From an uncultured Clostridia bacterium (GTDB lineage: Bacteria > Bacillota > Clostridia > Lachnospirales > Lachnospiraceae): 64,000 bases of DNA. Numbering within the stretch: the stretch's first letter is position 1; the number at the start of each line of letters is the position of its first letter. Positions 25,504 through 34,993 of the stretch are shown piece by piece. The translations under genes were made by a program, and so were the position numbers. The notes under the pieces were generated by a model, which was not told the origin of the DNA, did not search any database, and saw nothing but the letters and a program-made list of their open reading frames with translations. The DNA lies in NCBI GenBank assembly GCA_937895705.1, contig CALBKM010000010.1:1-64000 (forward strand), read 5' to 3'.

Positions 25504-27726
25504 ATGAGTACTTTATTAAAAAAACATCTCTACAAACTCATACCGGCACTGATTCTTTCGTTGTCGTTTCTGTTTGTATCAGGAACACAGCCCAAGGTCA
25601 GTGCTTTTTCTGCTGACTGCGAGTTAATTATTTTGTGGGAATCTTCGGTTTCCGAAAAGGAAGCATCCCGCCGCATATCCGGACTTTGCCCGGAGCTTTT
25701 TGTAACAGAACATTTCGAAGACTTCACAATCTGTGAAAGTCTTACTCCCGACCGTCTTTCCGAACAGTTACTTATTCTGAATAAAGACTCTTCCGTTCGT
25801 ATCGCCGAGCCGAATCAGGATACTTTATTATGTAATTCCGTAAGTGACGTAAAATACGCCGACGCCCAGTGGGCTCTTCATAACACCGGCGAATACATCT
25901 ATTATATAAACGAGATTCCGGTTCACCGTACCGCCGCACCGGATGTGGACATCAATCTTCCGGAGGCTTATGACTATTTAGCCCAGGCTCCGGCACGCCG
26001 TCCCGTTACGGTGGCCGTGATCGATACCGGTGTAGATATTACACATCCCGCATTGAAAGACCATATTTTCATAAACGATAGCGAAATTCCAAACAACGGT
26101 ATCGACGATGACAACAACGGATATATCGATGATTTATTCGGATGGGATTTTTATAACGACGACAATACCGTATGCCATTACAGTGTTTCCGATTTAGGGG
26201 AGCTTAACGCATCCCCGGACGACAACGATAACCACGGCACTCATTGTGCGGGCATTATTGCGGCATCGGAAGGTGTCTTCGGAGTGGCCTCCGGCATAGA
26301 TATCCGTATACTTCCGTTAAAGATTCACGGCGGAGAAAAAAACACCGGTTCCGTAGCAGATGCCGTAAAAGCCATTAAATATGCCCAGGTTGCGGGTGCC
26401 GATATTTGTAACATGAGTTGGGGAACCACTGTATACAGCGAAACTCTGGAAACGGTTATGCGTGAATCCGATATGCTCTTTGTTGTTGCTGCAGGTAATT
26501 CCGGCAACAATAACAATTCTTCCCCGCTTTATCCGGCATCCTATTTACTGAATAACATGATTTCGGTTGCGAATATTACCCAGTCCGGCGAACTGGCCTC
26601 CGATTCCAATTACGGCTTGTCTACCGTTGATATTGCCGCGCCGGGGCAGGATATTCTCAGTACAACCGTAGGAGGCAGTTACCATTACCTCTCCGGTACA
26701 TCCATGGCAGCTCCCGTTGTCTCCGGAATCTCTGCCCTGCTGTATGCTTACGGAGAAGCCCCGTATCCGCAAAACATAAAAGAAATCCTGCTGCAGACCT
26801 TAAAACCGATGGATTCTCTTATCGGGTTTATCCGATATCCCGGCATCCCTGATACGGCTTTGGTCGTTTCCGCAACGGATTCCCTCGTAAACGATACGAC
26901 TCCTCCGACGCTTCGTGTCGAAACCTCTTATCACGAAACCGAGTTTCTGATTTCGCTTGACACAGAGGATTTAGGCGGCAGCGGTGTCCGCGCTCTACGT
27001 TATGCCATGGGCAACTTAGACGCCTCTTATTTCCGAAACGGTACTTCGGGCCAAATCATCGCGGGTTCCTCGCTTTCTTTAAAACGTGCAGGTACCTATA
27101 CTTTTTATGTTTGTGATTATGCCGGAAACGAATCCGTCTTTACCCACACGGTATCAGACGACACCGTTCCTCCTGTGCTATCCGCTTCCTATGCGGAAAA
27201 TCCTGACGGTACCTTTACCGTTACCGTCAACGCCTCCGACTCGGAAAGCGGAATCAAACGACTTCGTTACATGGAAGGAATGCATCCCGAGTCGTATTTT
27301 CTTGCCGCAGGGCAAGACCTTTCCCCGGAAACGGGCTATACCTTTATTACAGAACCCGATTCTACTTATACCGTTTATGCTGCGGATTACCGAGGAAACA
27401 AAACAACATACGTTCTTGATGTTATCCGGATTCCGGCCGAACTTTTGGCTTTAAATGTTACGGAACGGACTCTTCATACAGGAGATTCGTTCCGGCTGAT
27501 TCCTCTGGCCCTTCCGTTCGAAACAACGGATTCTCTGGCCTATGCGGTAAGCGATGAAACCTTGCTCTACGCATCCCCGGACGGTGTCCTGACAGCCCTT
27601 GCACCCGGAATGGTTCAAGTCACCGTCATCACTTCCAGCGGTTTGTTGAAAGATTGTATAGTTCATATTCCGGAACCGATACCAATGTCGCCTCACGAGA
27701 CCTACTCCGAACCGACGGCAGAATAG
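25504..27726 (+). CDS. Secreted subtilisin-like serine protease with C-terminal Ig-like domains
   Basis: 740 residues. A signal peptide (about 1-35) and pro-region are followed by a subtilase domain with the complete catalytic triad: Asp in VAVIDTGVD (about 170), His in NDNHGTHCAG (about 242) and Ser in GTSMAAP (about 398). Two related ~100-residue beta domains follow, both with a YAGN/YRGN turn, and then a Big_2-like domain (LLALNVTERTLHTGDSFRL). No LPXTG anchor or membrane tail is seen, so it is probably released or wall-held. A bidirectional terminator follows. Confidence 0.9.
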   Translation: MSTLLKKHLYKLIPALILSLSFLFVSGTQPKVSAFSADCELIILWESSVSEKEASRRISGLCPELFVTEHFEDFTICESLTPDRLSEQLLILNKDSSVRIAEPNQDTLLCNSVSDVKYADAQWALHNTGEYIYYINEIPVHRTAAPDVDINLPEAYDYLAQAPARRPVTVAVIDTGVDITHPALKDHIFINDSEIPNNGIDDDNNGYIDDLFGWDFYNDDNTVCHYSVSDLGELNASPDDNDNHGTHCAGIIAASEGVFGVASGIDIRILPLKIHGGEKNTGSVADAVKAIKYAQVAGADICNMSWGTTVYSETLETVMRESDMLFVVAAGNSGNNNNSSPLYPASYLLNNMISVANITQSGELASDSNYGLSTVDIAAPGQDILSTTVGGSYHYLSGTSMAAPVVSGISALLYAYGEAPYPQNIKEILLQTLKPMDSLIGFIRYPGIPDTALVVSATDSLVNDTTPPTLRVETSYHETEFLISLDTEDLGGSGVRALRYAMGNLDASYFRNGTSGQIIAGSSLSLKRAGTYTFYVCDYAGNESVFTHTVSDDTVPPVLSASYAENPDGTFTVTVNASDSESGIKRLRYMEGMHPESYFLAAGQDLSPETGYTFITEPDSTYTVYAADYRGNKTTYVLDVIRIPAELLALNVTERTLHTGDSFRLIPLALPFETTDSLAYAVSDETLLYASPDGVLTALAPGMVQVTVITSSGLLKDCIVHIPEPIPMSPHETYSEPTAE

Positions 27727-27743
27727 GAAAACTATAAAACAAA

Positions 27744-27784
27744 AAATGCTGCTGTACCCATTCCGGGTACAACAGCATTTCTTT
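27744..27784. terminator. Bidirectional terminator between the subtilase and HD-GYP genes
   Basis: 16-bp stem with one internal mismatch (27744-27759 with 27765-27780), bordered by A and T runs. Confidence 0.88.
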
Positions 27785-28882
27785 TTACAATTCATCCGGC
27801 GAAATCGGCGGCTTGTTCCGCGTAATTTCCAACTCAGACTCTATAATCGTAATACTCAATTCTTTCATCATATCCAGTTCAAACGGCGTAATCTCGTTCC
27901 CCTCCGGGTCCTGTATTACACGAACAAACGGACGCAACGGCATACTGCGGTTTTGTTCCGCAACAATTCCGAGATACTGATTGGACAACCGTACAAGAGA
28001 ACCGTTCGGATATACGGCAAGCTGCTGTGTAAACAAACCCACCAGCTCCGGATCGAATTCTTTTCCGCTTCTCTCCATCAGAAAATCCATCGCCTTATTG
28101 GCCGGCCACTTTTTCCTATAGCAGCGGTCCGTTGTCAATGCATCATATACATCCGCAATCGACACAATTCGAATATACTCGTTCAGTTCATCTCCCTTTA
28201 AGCCCTGCGGATAACCGCTCCCGTCCAGTCTTTCATGATGCATATACGCAATCAGTCGAACCTGCTCCGGCACGGTAGTAATCCGGCGCATCGCCTGATA
28301 TCCGTATAAGGAATGCATCTTTACATACTCATACTCTTTCTTAGTCAGCTCACCTTCTTTAAACATTACCTCACGGTCGATGAGCATCTTCCCGATATCA
28401 TGAAGCAATGTCCCCATACCGAGAGCTGCCAGCTTCTGCTCGTTATAATTCAGTTTTCTTGCAATCATCAACGCATATACCATAGTACTTACCGAATGGG
28501 TATAGGTATACTCATCCGTGGACGCAATATCATTCAAGCTGACCTGAACATCCCGTGTCCTCAAAATATCGGAGATAACACTGCCCACGCAATCTTCCAG
28601 GCCTTTTGTTTCCAACTTATCCGTAATGGAAAACTGTTGAATTGCATTTTGCAACAGCTGCTTACAACTGTTTCTTGTACGCTCCGCAATCGCATCCGGA
28701 ATTTCGATTCCTTCACTCTTGTCATCTTCTACATACACGTACTCAATACCCATGTTGCGCAGATTATTTATATATCTCGAGACATTGGAACGTCCCTCCG
28801 GAAGAATCAAAGCGCCTTGATTATATACCGCTCTGGCGATTTTCATATCCGGTTTTAACATGTCAATAGAAACAAGTCGCAT
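27785..28882 (-). CDS. HD-GYP domain protein, probable cyclic-di-GMP phosphodiesterase
   Basis: 365 residues. The N-terminal ~130 residues have no clear sensor family. The HD-GYP domain (about 130-290) has the metal ligands HS, LLHDIGK, MH and HH, plus ERLDGSGYPQGL, which includes the GYP triplet. This enzyme class hydrolyses cyclic-di-GMP to GMP. A short C-terminal beta domain follows. An AAGGAGG site precedes the ATG. With the PilZ receptor and the EAL protein it belongs to the second-messenger set in this window. Confidence 0.9.
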   Translation of the reverse strand: MRLVSIDMLKPDMKIARAVYNQGALILPEGRSNVSRYINNLRNMGIEYVYVEDDKSEGIEIPDAIAERTRNSCKQLLQNAIQQFSITDKLETKGLEDCVGSVISDILRTRDVQVSLNDIASTDEYTYTHSVSTMVYALMIARKLNYNEQKLAALGMGTLLHDIGKMLIDREVMFKEGELTKKEYEYVKMHSLYGYQAMRRITTVPEQVRLIAYMHHERLDGSGYPQGLKGDELNEYIRIVSIADVYDALTTDRCYRKKWPANKAMDFLMERSGKEFDPELVGLFTQQLAVYPNGSLVRLSNQYLGIVAEQNRSMPLRPFVRVIQDPEGNEITPFELDMMKELSITIIESELEITRNKPPISPDEL

Positions 28883-28911
28883 TGTCTTCCTCCTTTTGTG
28901 TACTTAACAAA

Positions 28912-28940
28912 AATATACCATATTTTCGCTAAATACGCAA
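28912..28940 (-). promoter_or_regulatory. Promoter of the HD-GYP gene
   Basis: Minus strand TTGCGT (28940-28935), 17-base spacer, TATATT (28917-28912). Confidence 0.55.
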
Positions 28941-29251
28941 GATTTCGAAGGAAGTTTCTTAATATTCTCCGCCGTATCCCCTCGGCATCAATTTTTTCTG
29001 TGGTGTCCGGGAAGCGGCAATACCCTTTCTGCACTCTGCTGTCGTCCGGACGCAAAGTGCCCGGAAGTAATGCCCGCTCCCTGTAACCACATTTTATCCG
29101 CAATCTTTCTACCCCACCAGATTCCCACGAATATTACATGTTATATTCTATCACTCAATTTTGAACTTTTCATTATAGAAATTCTTAATATTTGATTAAA
29201 TATTGTTACTTGTGATTTAAAAAATTAGTTTTCCGTCACCTTGTCCTTTAC
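28941..29251. other. Intergenic stretch without recognised features
   Basis: Between the divergent HD-GYP and cytidylate-kinase-like promoters. The right half is very AT-rich. I see no credible ORF, hairpin or known riboswitch here. Confidence 0.5.
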
Positions 29252-29280
29252 TTGATTTTTCCGCCGTAATTGTGTATAAT
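29252..29280 (+). promoter_or_regulatory. Promoter of the cytidylate-kinase-like gene
   Basis: TTGATT (29252-29257), 17-base spacer ending TGTG, TATAAT (29275-29280). Confidence 0.8.
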
Positions 29281-29339
29281 TATATTATAAAATAATCTAT
29301 TTTCGTGTAATTTCACGTATCCGAAAGGAGGGGCCCTTT

Positions 29340-29951
29340 ATGAATAAAGTAATCACCATCAGCAGACAGTTCGGAAGCGGCGGAAGAGAAATCGGAGCCA
29401 AGCTCGCAGAGAAGCTTAACATCCCGTTTTACGACAATGAATTAATTACTCGTGCGGCTCAGGAAAGCGGATTTGCGGAGGCGGTTTTTGCTAATGCCGA
29501 AAAAAAAGCCACCAACAGCCTTCTCTATTCCATCGCAATGGGTATGAGTTCCTACGGTAGCCAGGACCTTGGTTTTTCCAATCTTTCTTTGGATGACCGC
29601 ATTTACCTGGCTCAGTCCAATGTCATCCGTAAAGTAGCGGAAGAAGGACCTTGTGTTATTATCGGTCGCTGTTCCCACTACGTATTAAAAGATTTGGAAA
29701 ATGCGGTACACCTCTTTATCCACGCAAACATGCCGTTCCGTATCGAACGCGCCATTCGTGTGGAAGGCGTGGACCCGGCTCACGCCGAAGAAATCGTCCT
29801 TAAAAACGATAAACGCCGCGCCAACTACTATAATTATCATTCCGGCGAGAAGTGGGGGATTGCTTCCAACTATCACCTTTCCGTTGACAGCAGCCTTTTT
29901 GGTATCGATCATGCCGTAGACTGTATCTACAGTTTTGTAAAAGATTTATAA
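29340..29951 (+). CDS. Cytidylate kinase-like protein
   Basis: 203 residues. It begins KVITISRQFGSGGREIGAKLAEKL, the altered P-loop opening of the cytidylate-kinase-like family, which is smaller than housekeeping Cmk. Later motifs are GPCVIIGRCSHYVL and the lid-like KRRANYYNYHSGEKWG. It probably phosphorylates a nucleotide or related small molecule; the true substrate of this branch is not established. An AAAGGAGG site precedes the ATG, and a terminator follows. Confidence 0.85.
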   Translation: MNKVITISRQFGSGGREIGAKLAEKLNIPFYDNELITRAAQESGFAEAVFANAEKKATNSLLYSIAMGMSSYGSQDLGFSNLSLDDRIYLAQSNVIRKVAEEGPCVIIGRCSHYVLKDLENAVHLFIHANMPFRIERAIRVEGVDPAHAEEIVLKNDKRRANYYNYHSGEKWGIASNYHLSVDSSLFGIDHAVDCIYSFVKDL

Positions 29952-29995
29952 GAACACAAATACAGAAACTCGCTTGTTTTCTATACAACAAAAGA

Positions 29996-30027
29996 GACCC
30001 GCTACGCTATGTAACGGGTCGTTTTTT
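29996..30027 (+). terminator. Terminator of the cytidylate-kinase-like gene
   Basis: GACCCG/CGGGTC stem (29996-30001 with 30015-30020) followed by G and six T. Confidence 0.8.
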
Positions 30028-30056
30028 GTCGAATCTGTTATGCAGCAGGAGGAACA

Positions 30057-32027
30057 TCATTCATATTCCTCAAACCCCGCGAGAAAATCTTCCAAAAGTC
30101 CCCACTCATCGTTTGTCCAGTCAAACAACACTTCACTCAGCTCTTCCCATTCCTCGGCCTCCAGATGGATTGTATCCTCTCCCCATCCCTCAATCCAGTC
30201 CAACAGCTCCTCTACATAACCGGAAAACTGCCGTTCGGTCAACTCGTAGGACTTCTCTATAGTATCTTCTACCAGATAATCATAAAAATCTAAAAACTCA
30301 TATGCGGTTTCTACCTGTTCCAAAAGGTCTGCCAAAGCCACGATTTCCGCATCGAACTTTCCTTTCTTCTCTACTACGCTTACCCTCAGCCTGCTGCTCT
30401 TTCCGCTTCCGTCCTTTGCTTCCACCGTAATAATGGACGTACCCGTTTTCATGGCTGTTAACGTACCGCGCTCCGACACGGATACAATCTGCGGTCTGGA
30501 GGAGGAATACGTTACTTCTTTATTGGTAGCGGTATGGGGCAAAATCACCGGGTCAAGGGAATAACTGCGTCCCACACGAAGCGTAAGACTCTCTTCCTCA
30601 AACATCAGGGATTCCACATATACCAACGGTGTAACATCCGCTATAATGTAAGTACCCGGTTGGAAAATTTTGAATTCGTAATTTCCGTCCTTTAAAAATT
30701 CTCCGTTCATCTCCGCCATAATCGTTTTTCTGTTCGGTGTATAGAACACCGCAAAATTCTCTTTATCGTATCCCGCCGGGACGGAAACTTTCATGGTCAT
30801 CGGAAGAAATACATCCATTTCCGGATCGTCGAAGGATACTTCAAATGCCATATATTTATCGGTCTGCACAAGACGTCGCATCGCCTTCTTTACAAGCTTT
30901 GTATCAATCTTTTCGATATGCACCTTTTTCGGGTCCGCTTTCTGCCCTACCGCAAGAACGACTTTGGAGGAAACTTTGTTTTCCTTTATGAGTGCCTGAG
31001 CGCTGTTATCGTAATCGATAATCTCCGCTTCCACGCCCCGCACATTGATATACGCCGTTGCTCCGTCGCAAAAAACAGTAATCAGATTATCCCCGATTTG
31101 ATAGACTACAGAGCCGGAAAGCGTGAAATTTGTCACCGTATCTTTTGTTCCGTCATTAAAGGTTGCGGTTACTATGATATCTTCCGTTGCCAACGCCTTA
31201 CCGATTACTACCGGAAATCCCACATACTCTGCGGTTATACTTTCCACCGTTTTGGCAAGTCCTATCACCGTCACCTCTTCAGACAGATTTCCCACGGACA
31301 CAACCATTGTATTCTTTCCTTCTTTTTGCACAACGGAAGGCGCAAGTTCGAATGCGGTAATCTCCTCCATTGTATTGTCATTGTATACGACACTTACATA
31401 AAAATCACTGCGTTTCGGTGCATTTCCGGCGATCACGGAAGGCCCGATGTAGGTTGCGTACAACTCAACCGGCTTCCTCTCCTGCACCCCCATAATGTAA
31501 AATTTGGCAGATGCATTTTCGTAACTGACAGTGATTACATTCTGCCCCAATGTCCTTATCACCGTATGGGATAACACATAATCCGTCACCTTCTCGTCGG
31601 AGCCGTCACTGTAATACGCATTCACCGTCAGTTTATTGCGGTCAATATGCTCCCCTACGGTAATACGCTGAGACTCATAGTAGGCATCTAAATACACTAC
31701 TTTTTTTCCTTGCACCGTGAAATAGGTACTGACATCATCATAGGTCACGCGAATTCTGTTATTTCCTTCTCTCTCCACAATATAAGAAGACAGGGTGTAA
31801 TCTGTCAGCTTTTCGTAACTGCCGTCCGTAAACAAGCCCATTACCGTCAGCTTCTCCGCCTCTATAGGATAACCCACCTTCACCGCATCACCGGTATAAA
31901 CCGCTGTAATATCCGACACACTCTTTGTCTTTGCATCCGCATATTTCCCCGGAAGCACTGCCGTCACAACAAACATGATGCATAAAATCATCCATATTCC
32001 GTATGTATAGTTTCTTTTATTTTTCAT
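30057..32027 (-). CDS. Large secreted protein with four Ig-like repeats and a Big_2 domain
   Basis: 656 residues from ATG 32027 (AGGAGG site 6 bases upstream); a longer open frame to 32198 lacks one. A signal peptide (about 1-32) is followed by four repeats of about 70 residues. Each has the pattern xAxYxG, VxVG, xxNDGTxExVTxF/YxLS, V.xxGxNxIxVxY. They are Big_3-like Ig folds. A further beta region, a Big_2 domain (LRVGRSYSLDPVILPHTATN) and an acidic alpha-helical tail follow. No sortase motif is visible. It is probably a surface or matrix protein. A TATAAT at about 32060 suggests its own promoter. Confidence 0.85.
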   Translation of the reverse strand: MKNKRNYTYGIWMILCIMFVVTAVLPGKYADAKTKSVSDITAVYTGDAVKVGYPIEAEKLTVMGLFTDGSYEKLTDYTLSSYIVEREGNNRIRVTYDDVSTYFTVQGKKVVYLDAYYESQRITVGEHIDRNKLTVNAYYSDGSDEKVTDYVLSHTVIRTLGQNVITVSYENASAKFYIMGVQERKPVELYATYIGPSVIAGNAPKRSDFYVSVVYNDNTMEEITAFELAPSVVQKEGKNTMVVSVGNLSEEVTVIGLAKTVESITAEYVGFPVVIGKALATEDIIVTATFNDGTKDTVTNFTLSGSVVYQIGDNLITVFCDGATAYINVRGVEAEIIDYDNSAQALIKENKVSSKVVLAVGQKADPKKVHIEKIDTKLVKKAMRRLVQTDKYMAFEVSFDDPEMDVFLPMTMKVSVPAGYDKENFAVFYTPNRKTIMAEMNGEFLKDGNYEFKIFQPGTYIIADVTPLVYVESLMFEEESLTLRVGRSYSLDPVILPHTATNKEVTYSSSRPQIVSVSERGTLTAMKTGTSIITVEAKDGSGKSSRLRVSVVEKKGKFDAEIVALADLLEQVETAYEFLDFYDYLVEDTIEKSYELTERQFSGYVEELLDWIEGWGEDTIHLEAEEWEELSEVLFDWTNDEWGLLEDFLAGFEEYE

Positions 32028-32128
32028 ACCGCACCTCCTATAAGGCATACTCCACCATATATTATATCGGCAACCGAGGCCGGAAACATAACAGCCAAAC
32101 CACACTTTATTGCAGGAAATCATAAAAA

Positions 32129-32161
32129 GAACCCTACCGTTTTCCGATAGGGTTCTACATC
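32129..32161 (-). terminator. Hairpin terminator upstream of the Ig-like gene
   Basis: Perfect 9-bp stem AGAACCCTA/TAGGGTTCT (32129-32137 with 32148-32156) with TTTTTATG on the minus-strand exit. It ends a ~200-base transcribed region after the SpoIIQ-like gene. Confidence 0.85.
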
Positions 32162-32164
32162 TAT

Positions 32165-32310
32165 ACTTAAGCAGTCGGAATTCCTTGTACTTTCTCATGC
32201 TCGCGCAACATACTTCCGGTAAAATATACCGACTGCATATTTTATACAGAACTATGTATTACGCATCGAAGAACTCCGACCTCCGGGAACGGCCTCATTG
32301 CCGTTCCCCG
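32165..32310 (-). ncRNA. Structured 3' region of the SpoIIQ-like gene, possible small RNA
   Basis: Between the SpoIIQ-like stop and the terminator at 32129 the minus strand can form a GGGAACGGC/GCCGTTCCC hairpin (about 32285-32308). An 8-bp long-range stem GCAGTCGG/CCGACTGC (32236-32229 with 32178-32171) is also possible. Inside the latter is GUACAAGGA, which matches the first nine bases of the CsrA consensus. I compared it by memory with SRP RNA, 6S RNA and the common riboswitch cores and found no match. It may simply be a structured 3' UTR. Confidence 0.35.
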
Positions 32311-32355
32311 TATATCTTACTTTATGAGATTCTGCTTGACTTTGTTCCTTTTTTA

Positions 32356-33153
32356 TTACTGTAAAAACAACATCGGATTGACTGCTTCACCGTTTTCCAA
32401 TACCTGAATATATACACCGCTTCCGTCTTCCGCATAATATCTGGTTGGCTCCGCAACCGTTGCGAATACGGTACCGGCGTTTACAAGATCGCCTTCTTTT
32501 ACCGTAACATCGGACAGCATACCGTAAACAATCTCGTAATCCGCTGCCACTTTCATCGTTACGGTAGTGCCTGTTTTCAACTCTTCCTTGATTGCCGTCA
32601 CTACACCGTCTGCCGCTGCGGTTACATGTTCACCGACTTCACCGCCTAATAAGACATAATTGCTGGTACGATACGAATCTAAGGTTTTATGGTATATTGC
32701 ATGGTCCGGACTGAAAGAAATCAGAGCTTCCCCGGTCACCGGCCAAAGCATTCCTGTTTCCGCAGAAAAATTCAATCCTTTTATTACACCGTCCGGATTG
32801 AGTACTGCTGCATCTTCCGGTACACTAACTTCTGCATCCTGTGTTCCGTCCGCAGTCTGTACCGGCGGGTTCTGCTGCTCCCTTTGTCCGTCCTGTTGCT
32901 CCCGATTTTCCTTCGGCGTCGTCGTCGGAGCCGGAGTTATCTTTTTCTCCGTATCCTGCTTTGCCACATCCGCTTTTCCCTGTATCTCCGGCGTAGGCGT
33001 TGCATTTAAGTCAATTTTCTTCGGCACATCCCTTCCTCCCGGATTTATTAATCCGACCGCCAATGCTCCCAATGCAACAAGTGTTACCGTACCAAAAGTT
33101 GCAACCAGGTACAACCCTTTTTTCTTTGTCTGGTCTTCCGTCTTTTTCTTCAT
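32356..33153 (-). CDS. SpoIIQ-like membrane protein with degenerate LytM (M23) domain
   Basis: 265 residues from ATG 33153. One membrane helix (about 14-36), a long Thr/Pro/Gln/Glu-rich linker and a C-terminal LytM-type fold (about 150-265; LWPVTGEALISFS ... GVVTAIKEELKTG ... VKEGDLVNAGTVFATV). The HxxxD and HxH zinc motifs of active M23 peptidases are absent. That is the condition in Bacillus SpoIIQ, which links forespore and mother-cell membranes. A sigma-F/G-like promoter upstream supports sporulation use. Confidence 0.7.
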   Translation of the reverse strand: MKKKTEDQTKKKGLYLVATFGTVTLVALGALAVGLINPGGRDVPKKIDLNATPTPEIQGKADVAKQDTEKKITPAPTTTPKENREQQDGQREQQNPPVQTADGTQDAEVSVPEDAAVLNPDGVIKGLNFSAETGMLWPVTGEALISFSPDHAIYHKTLDSYRTSNYVLLGGEVGEHVTAAADGVVTAIKEELKTGTTVTMKVAADYEIVYGMLSDVTVKEGDLVNAGTVFATVAEPTRYYAEDGSGVYIQVLENGEAVNPMLFLQ

Positions 33154-33226
33154 CTCTTCCACGCCTTCCTTTCCAACTATCAGCAAGGAAGCCTTCGCCA
33201 CCCCGCAATTTCTTTCTTCGCAAGTA

Positions 33227-33257
33227 TAGTTTCACCTGATTTACACAAAATATACAC
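33227..33257 (-). promoter_or_regulatory. Sigma-F/sigma-G-like promoter of the SpoIIQ-like gene
   Basis: The -10 GGTGAAACTA (33236-33227) fits the forespore consensus GGnnAnAHTR. A -35 GTGTA (33257-33253, 16-base spacer) or GTATA (14-base spacer) lies upstream. There is no matching sigma-A element. Confidence 0.55.
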
Positions 33258-33265
33258 CGCAAAAA

Positions 33266-33302
33266 GAAAAAGCAGAGCTACCCTTTTTCTCGGATAGACT
33301 CT
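33266..33302 (-). terminator. Terminator overlapping the queH stop codon
   Basis: AGAG-CTATCC/GGGTAG-CTCT stem with one bulge (33274-33302), followed by a T-rich run on the minus strand. Confidence 0.75.
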
Positions 33303-33918
33303 ACTTTCGTTCGGAAAACACGCAACCGCAGTAGTTCTGGCGATACAATCCGTATTGCGCAGACAACTCCGTGGAACGTTTATACCCGTTTTTCTTTTTA
33401 AAATCGGAAAACAAATACGCAACACCGTATTCCTCCGCCAACGCTTTGCCGATGGAATTCAACCGCTCGGCGTCCTTTAACGGACTGATGGAAAGGGTTG
33501 TGGTAAAATAATCGAAACCGCCTTCCTTGGCCTTTTTCGCCGCTTCCCGAAGACGCAGTTCATAGCAAACCGTACAACGAGCCCCACCTTCCGGGCAGGT
33601 TTCCAAGCCCTTCACCGCAGAATAGAACTCCTCCGGCCGATACTCTCCCGCAAGAAACGACACCGGATACTTCGTAGGAAGCTCGAAAATCAAACGTTCC
33701 TGTTCCGCCACTCTGGCATTGTATTCCTTTTCGGGAGAAATATTCGGATTATAGTACAGAACCGTAATTCGGAAAAACTCCGAAAGGTATTCCAATACAT
33801 AACTACTGCAAGGAGCGCAGCAACTGTGAAGCAAAAGCGTCGGCACTCTGCCTTCCTTCTGTTCCTTTACAATCAGTTCCTCCAGCTTTTTCTGGTAATT
33901 TATTTTTTGCACCTGCAT
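33301..33918 (-). CDS. queH: Epoxyqueuosine reductase QueH
   Basis: 205 residues from ATG 33918 (GGAG 8 bases upstream), preferred to a GTG nine bases earlier that overlaps the site. Conserved Cys pairs lie in LLHSCCAPCSSYV, in CTVCYELRL and in YRQNYCGC. These match the QueH (formerly DUF208) iron-sulfur enzyme, which performs the last step of queuosine synthesis in tRNA. It is the last gene of a three-gene unit with hisC and a zinc-ribbon gene. Confidence 0.93.
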   Translation of the reverse strand: MQVQKINYQKKLEELIVKEQKEGRVPTLLLHSCCAPCSSYVLEYLSEFFRITVLYYNPNISPEKEYNARVAEQERLIFELPTKYPVSFLAGEYRPEEFYSAVKGLETCPEGGARCTVCYELRLREAAKKAKEGGFDYFTTTLSISPLKDAERLNSIGKALAEEYGVAYLFSDFKKKNGYKRSTELSAQYGLYRQNYCGCVFSERK

Positions 33919-33934
33919 GTAACGCACTCCGTTT

Positions 33935-34993
33935 CTATTTCCCCAGATACTCCTTCAGCACGGCAACTACCCGATCCATCTGGGCGTCCGTACCGATGGT
34001 GATTCGTAAATAATTATCAATGCGCGGCGTCTTAAAATAGCGGACAAAAATTCGTTTTTCCCGCAACATCTCAAATATTTCTACCGCCGGAACACTTTCG
34101 TGGGTGGCGAACAGGAAGTTCGTTTTGGAATCCGGGAAGGAAAAACCGAGTTCAGCCAGCTCTTTCTTCATCCGCTCTCTCGTCGCAATCACCTTTGCCG
34201 TACATTCTTTAAAATATTCCACGTCTTTTAAAGCTTCCGTGCCGCACAGAATGGACGGATAGTTCATGGTATAAGAATTGTAAGAGTTACGCACCGCATA
34301 AATGGCCGAAATCACACGCTCGCTACCGAAAGCATAGCCGATACGCATCCCCGCCATGGAACGGGACTTGGAAAATGTCTGTACCACCAACAGATTCTCA
34401 TACTTATCAAGCAACGGAAATGCAGACTCTCCTCCGAAATCGATATATGCCTCATCCACCACTACAATGGAATCTTGATTGTTCTTTACAATATCCTCAA
34501 TAAAATCCAGCCCCACCGCTATGGATGTCGGAGCATTCGGGTTGGCAAGAATAATACCTCCGTTTTCACCTAGATAGTCTTCTTTCCTGATACAGAAGTT
34601 CTCATCCAACGGCATTCTCTTATACGGCACACGAAACAAATCCGCCCATACATCATAGAAGGAATACGTAATGTCCGGGAACAAAACCGGCTTGTCCGAA
34701 CAAAAACACGTCATAAAAATCATACCGAGTACGTCATCGGAACCGACACCTACAAAAACTCGCTCCGGCGCAATATTGTACTGCTTTGCCAATTCATCCA
34801 CCAATGGCTTTGCACTCGGATTCGGATAAAGCGTCAGCTTTTTCATATCCATCTCTTTTAACAACTTCGCAACCCCCGGTGCCGGCGGATACGGATTCTC
34901 ATTCGTATTTATCTTAATCATATCCGGAAAATCAGGCTGTTCCCCCGGAACATACGGAGTAATCTCTCTTAAATTCTTTTCCCAGTTTTTCAT
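33935..34993 (-). CDS. hisC: Histidinol-phosphate aminotransferase
   Basis: 352 residues, the usual length. The PLP-dependent fold type I motifs are present: NPNAPTS, VVDEAYIDF and the Schiff-base Lys in TFSKSRSMAGMRIGY. It converts imidazole-acetol phosphate to histidinol phosphate and may also serve aromatic amino acids. It starts directly after the stop of the zinc-ribbon gene and is not in a his operon. Confidence 0.9.
   Translation of the reverse strand: MKNWEKNLREITPYVPGEQPDFPDMIKINTNENPYPPAPGVAKLLKEMDMKKLTLYPNPSAKPLVDELAKQYNIAPERVFVGVGSDDVLGMIFMTCFCSDKPVLFPDITYSFYDVWADLFRVPYKRMPLDENFCIRKEDYLGENGGIILANPNAPTSIAVGLDFIEDIVKNNQDSIVVVDEAYIDFGGESAFPLLDKYENLLVVQTFSKSRSMAGMRIGYAFGSERVISAIYAVRNSYNSYTMNYPSILCGTEALKDVEYFKECTAKVIATRERMKKELAELGFSFPDSKTNFLFATHESVPAVEIFEMLREKRIFVRYFKTPRIDNYLRITIGTDAQMDRVVAVLKEYLGK

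Noticed and set aside
32129..32356. Cyclic-di-GMP riboswitch controlling the Ig-like surface protein
   Set aside because: Attractive given the terminator and a surface protein gene, but neither the class I nor class II aptamer core can be found.
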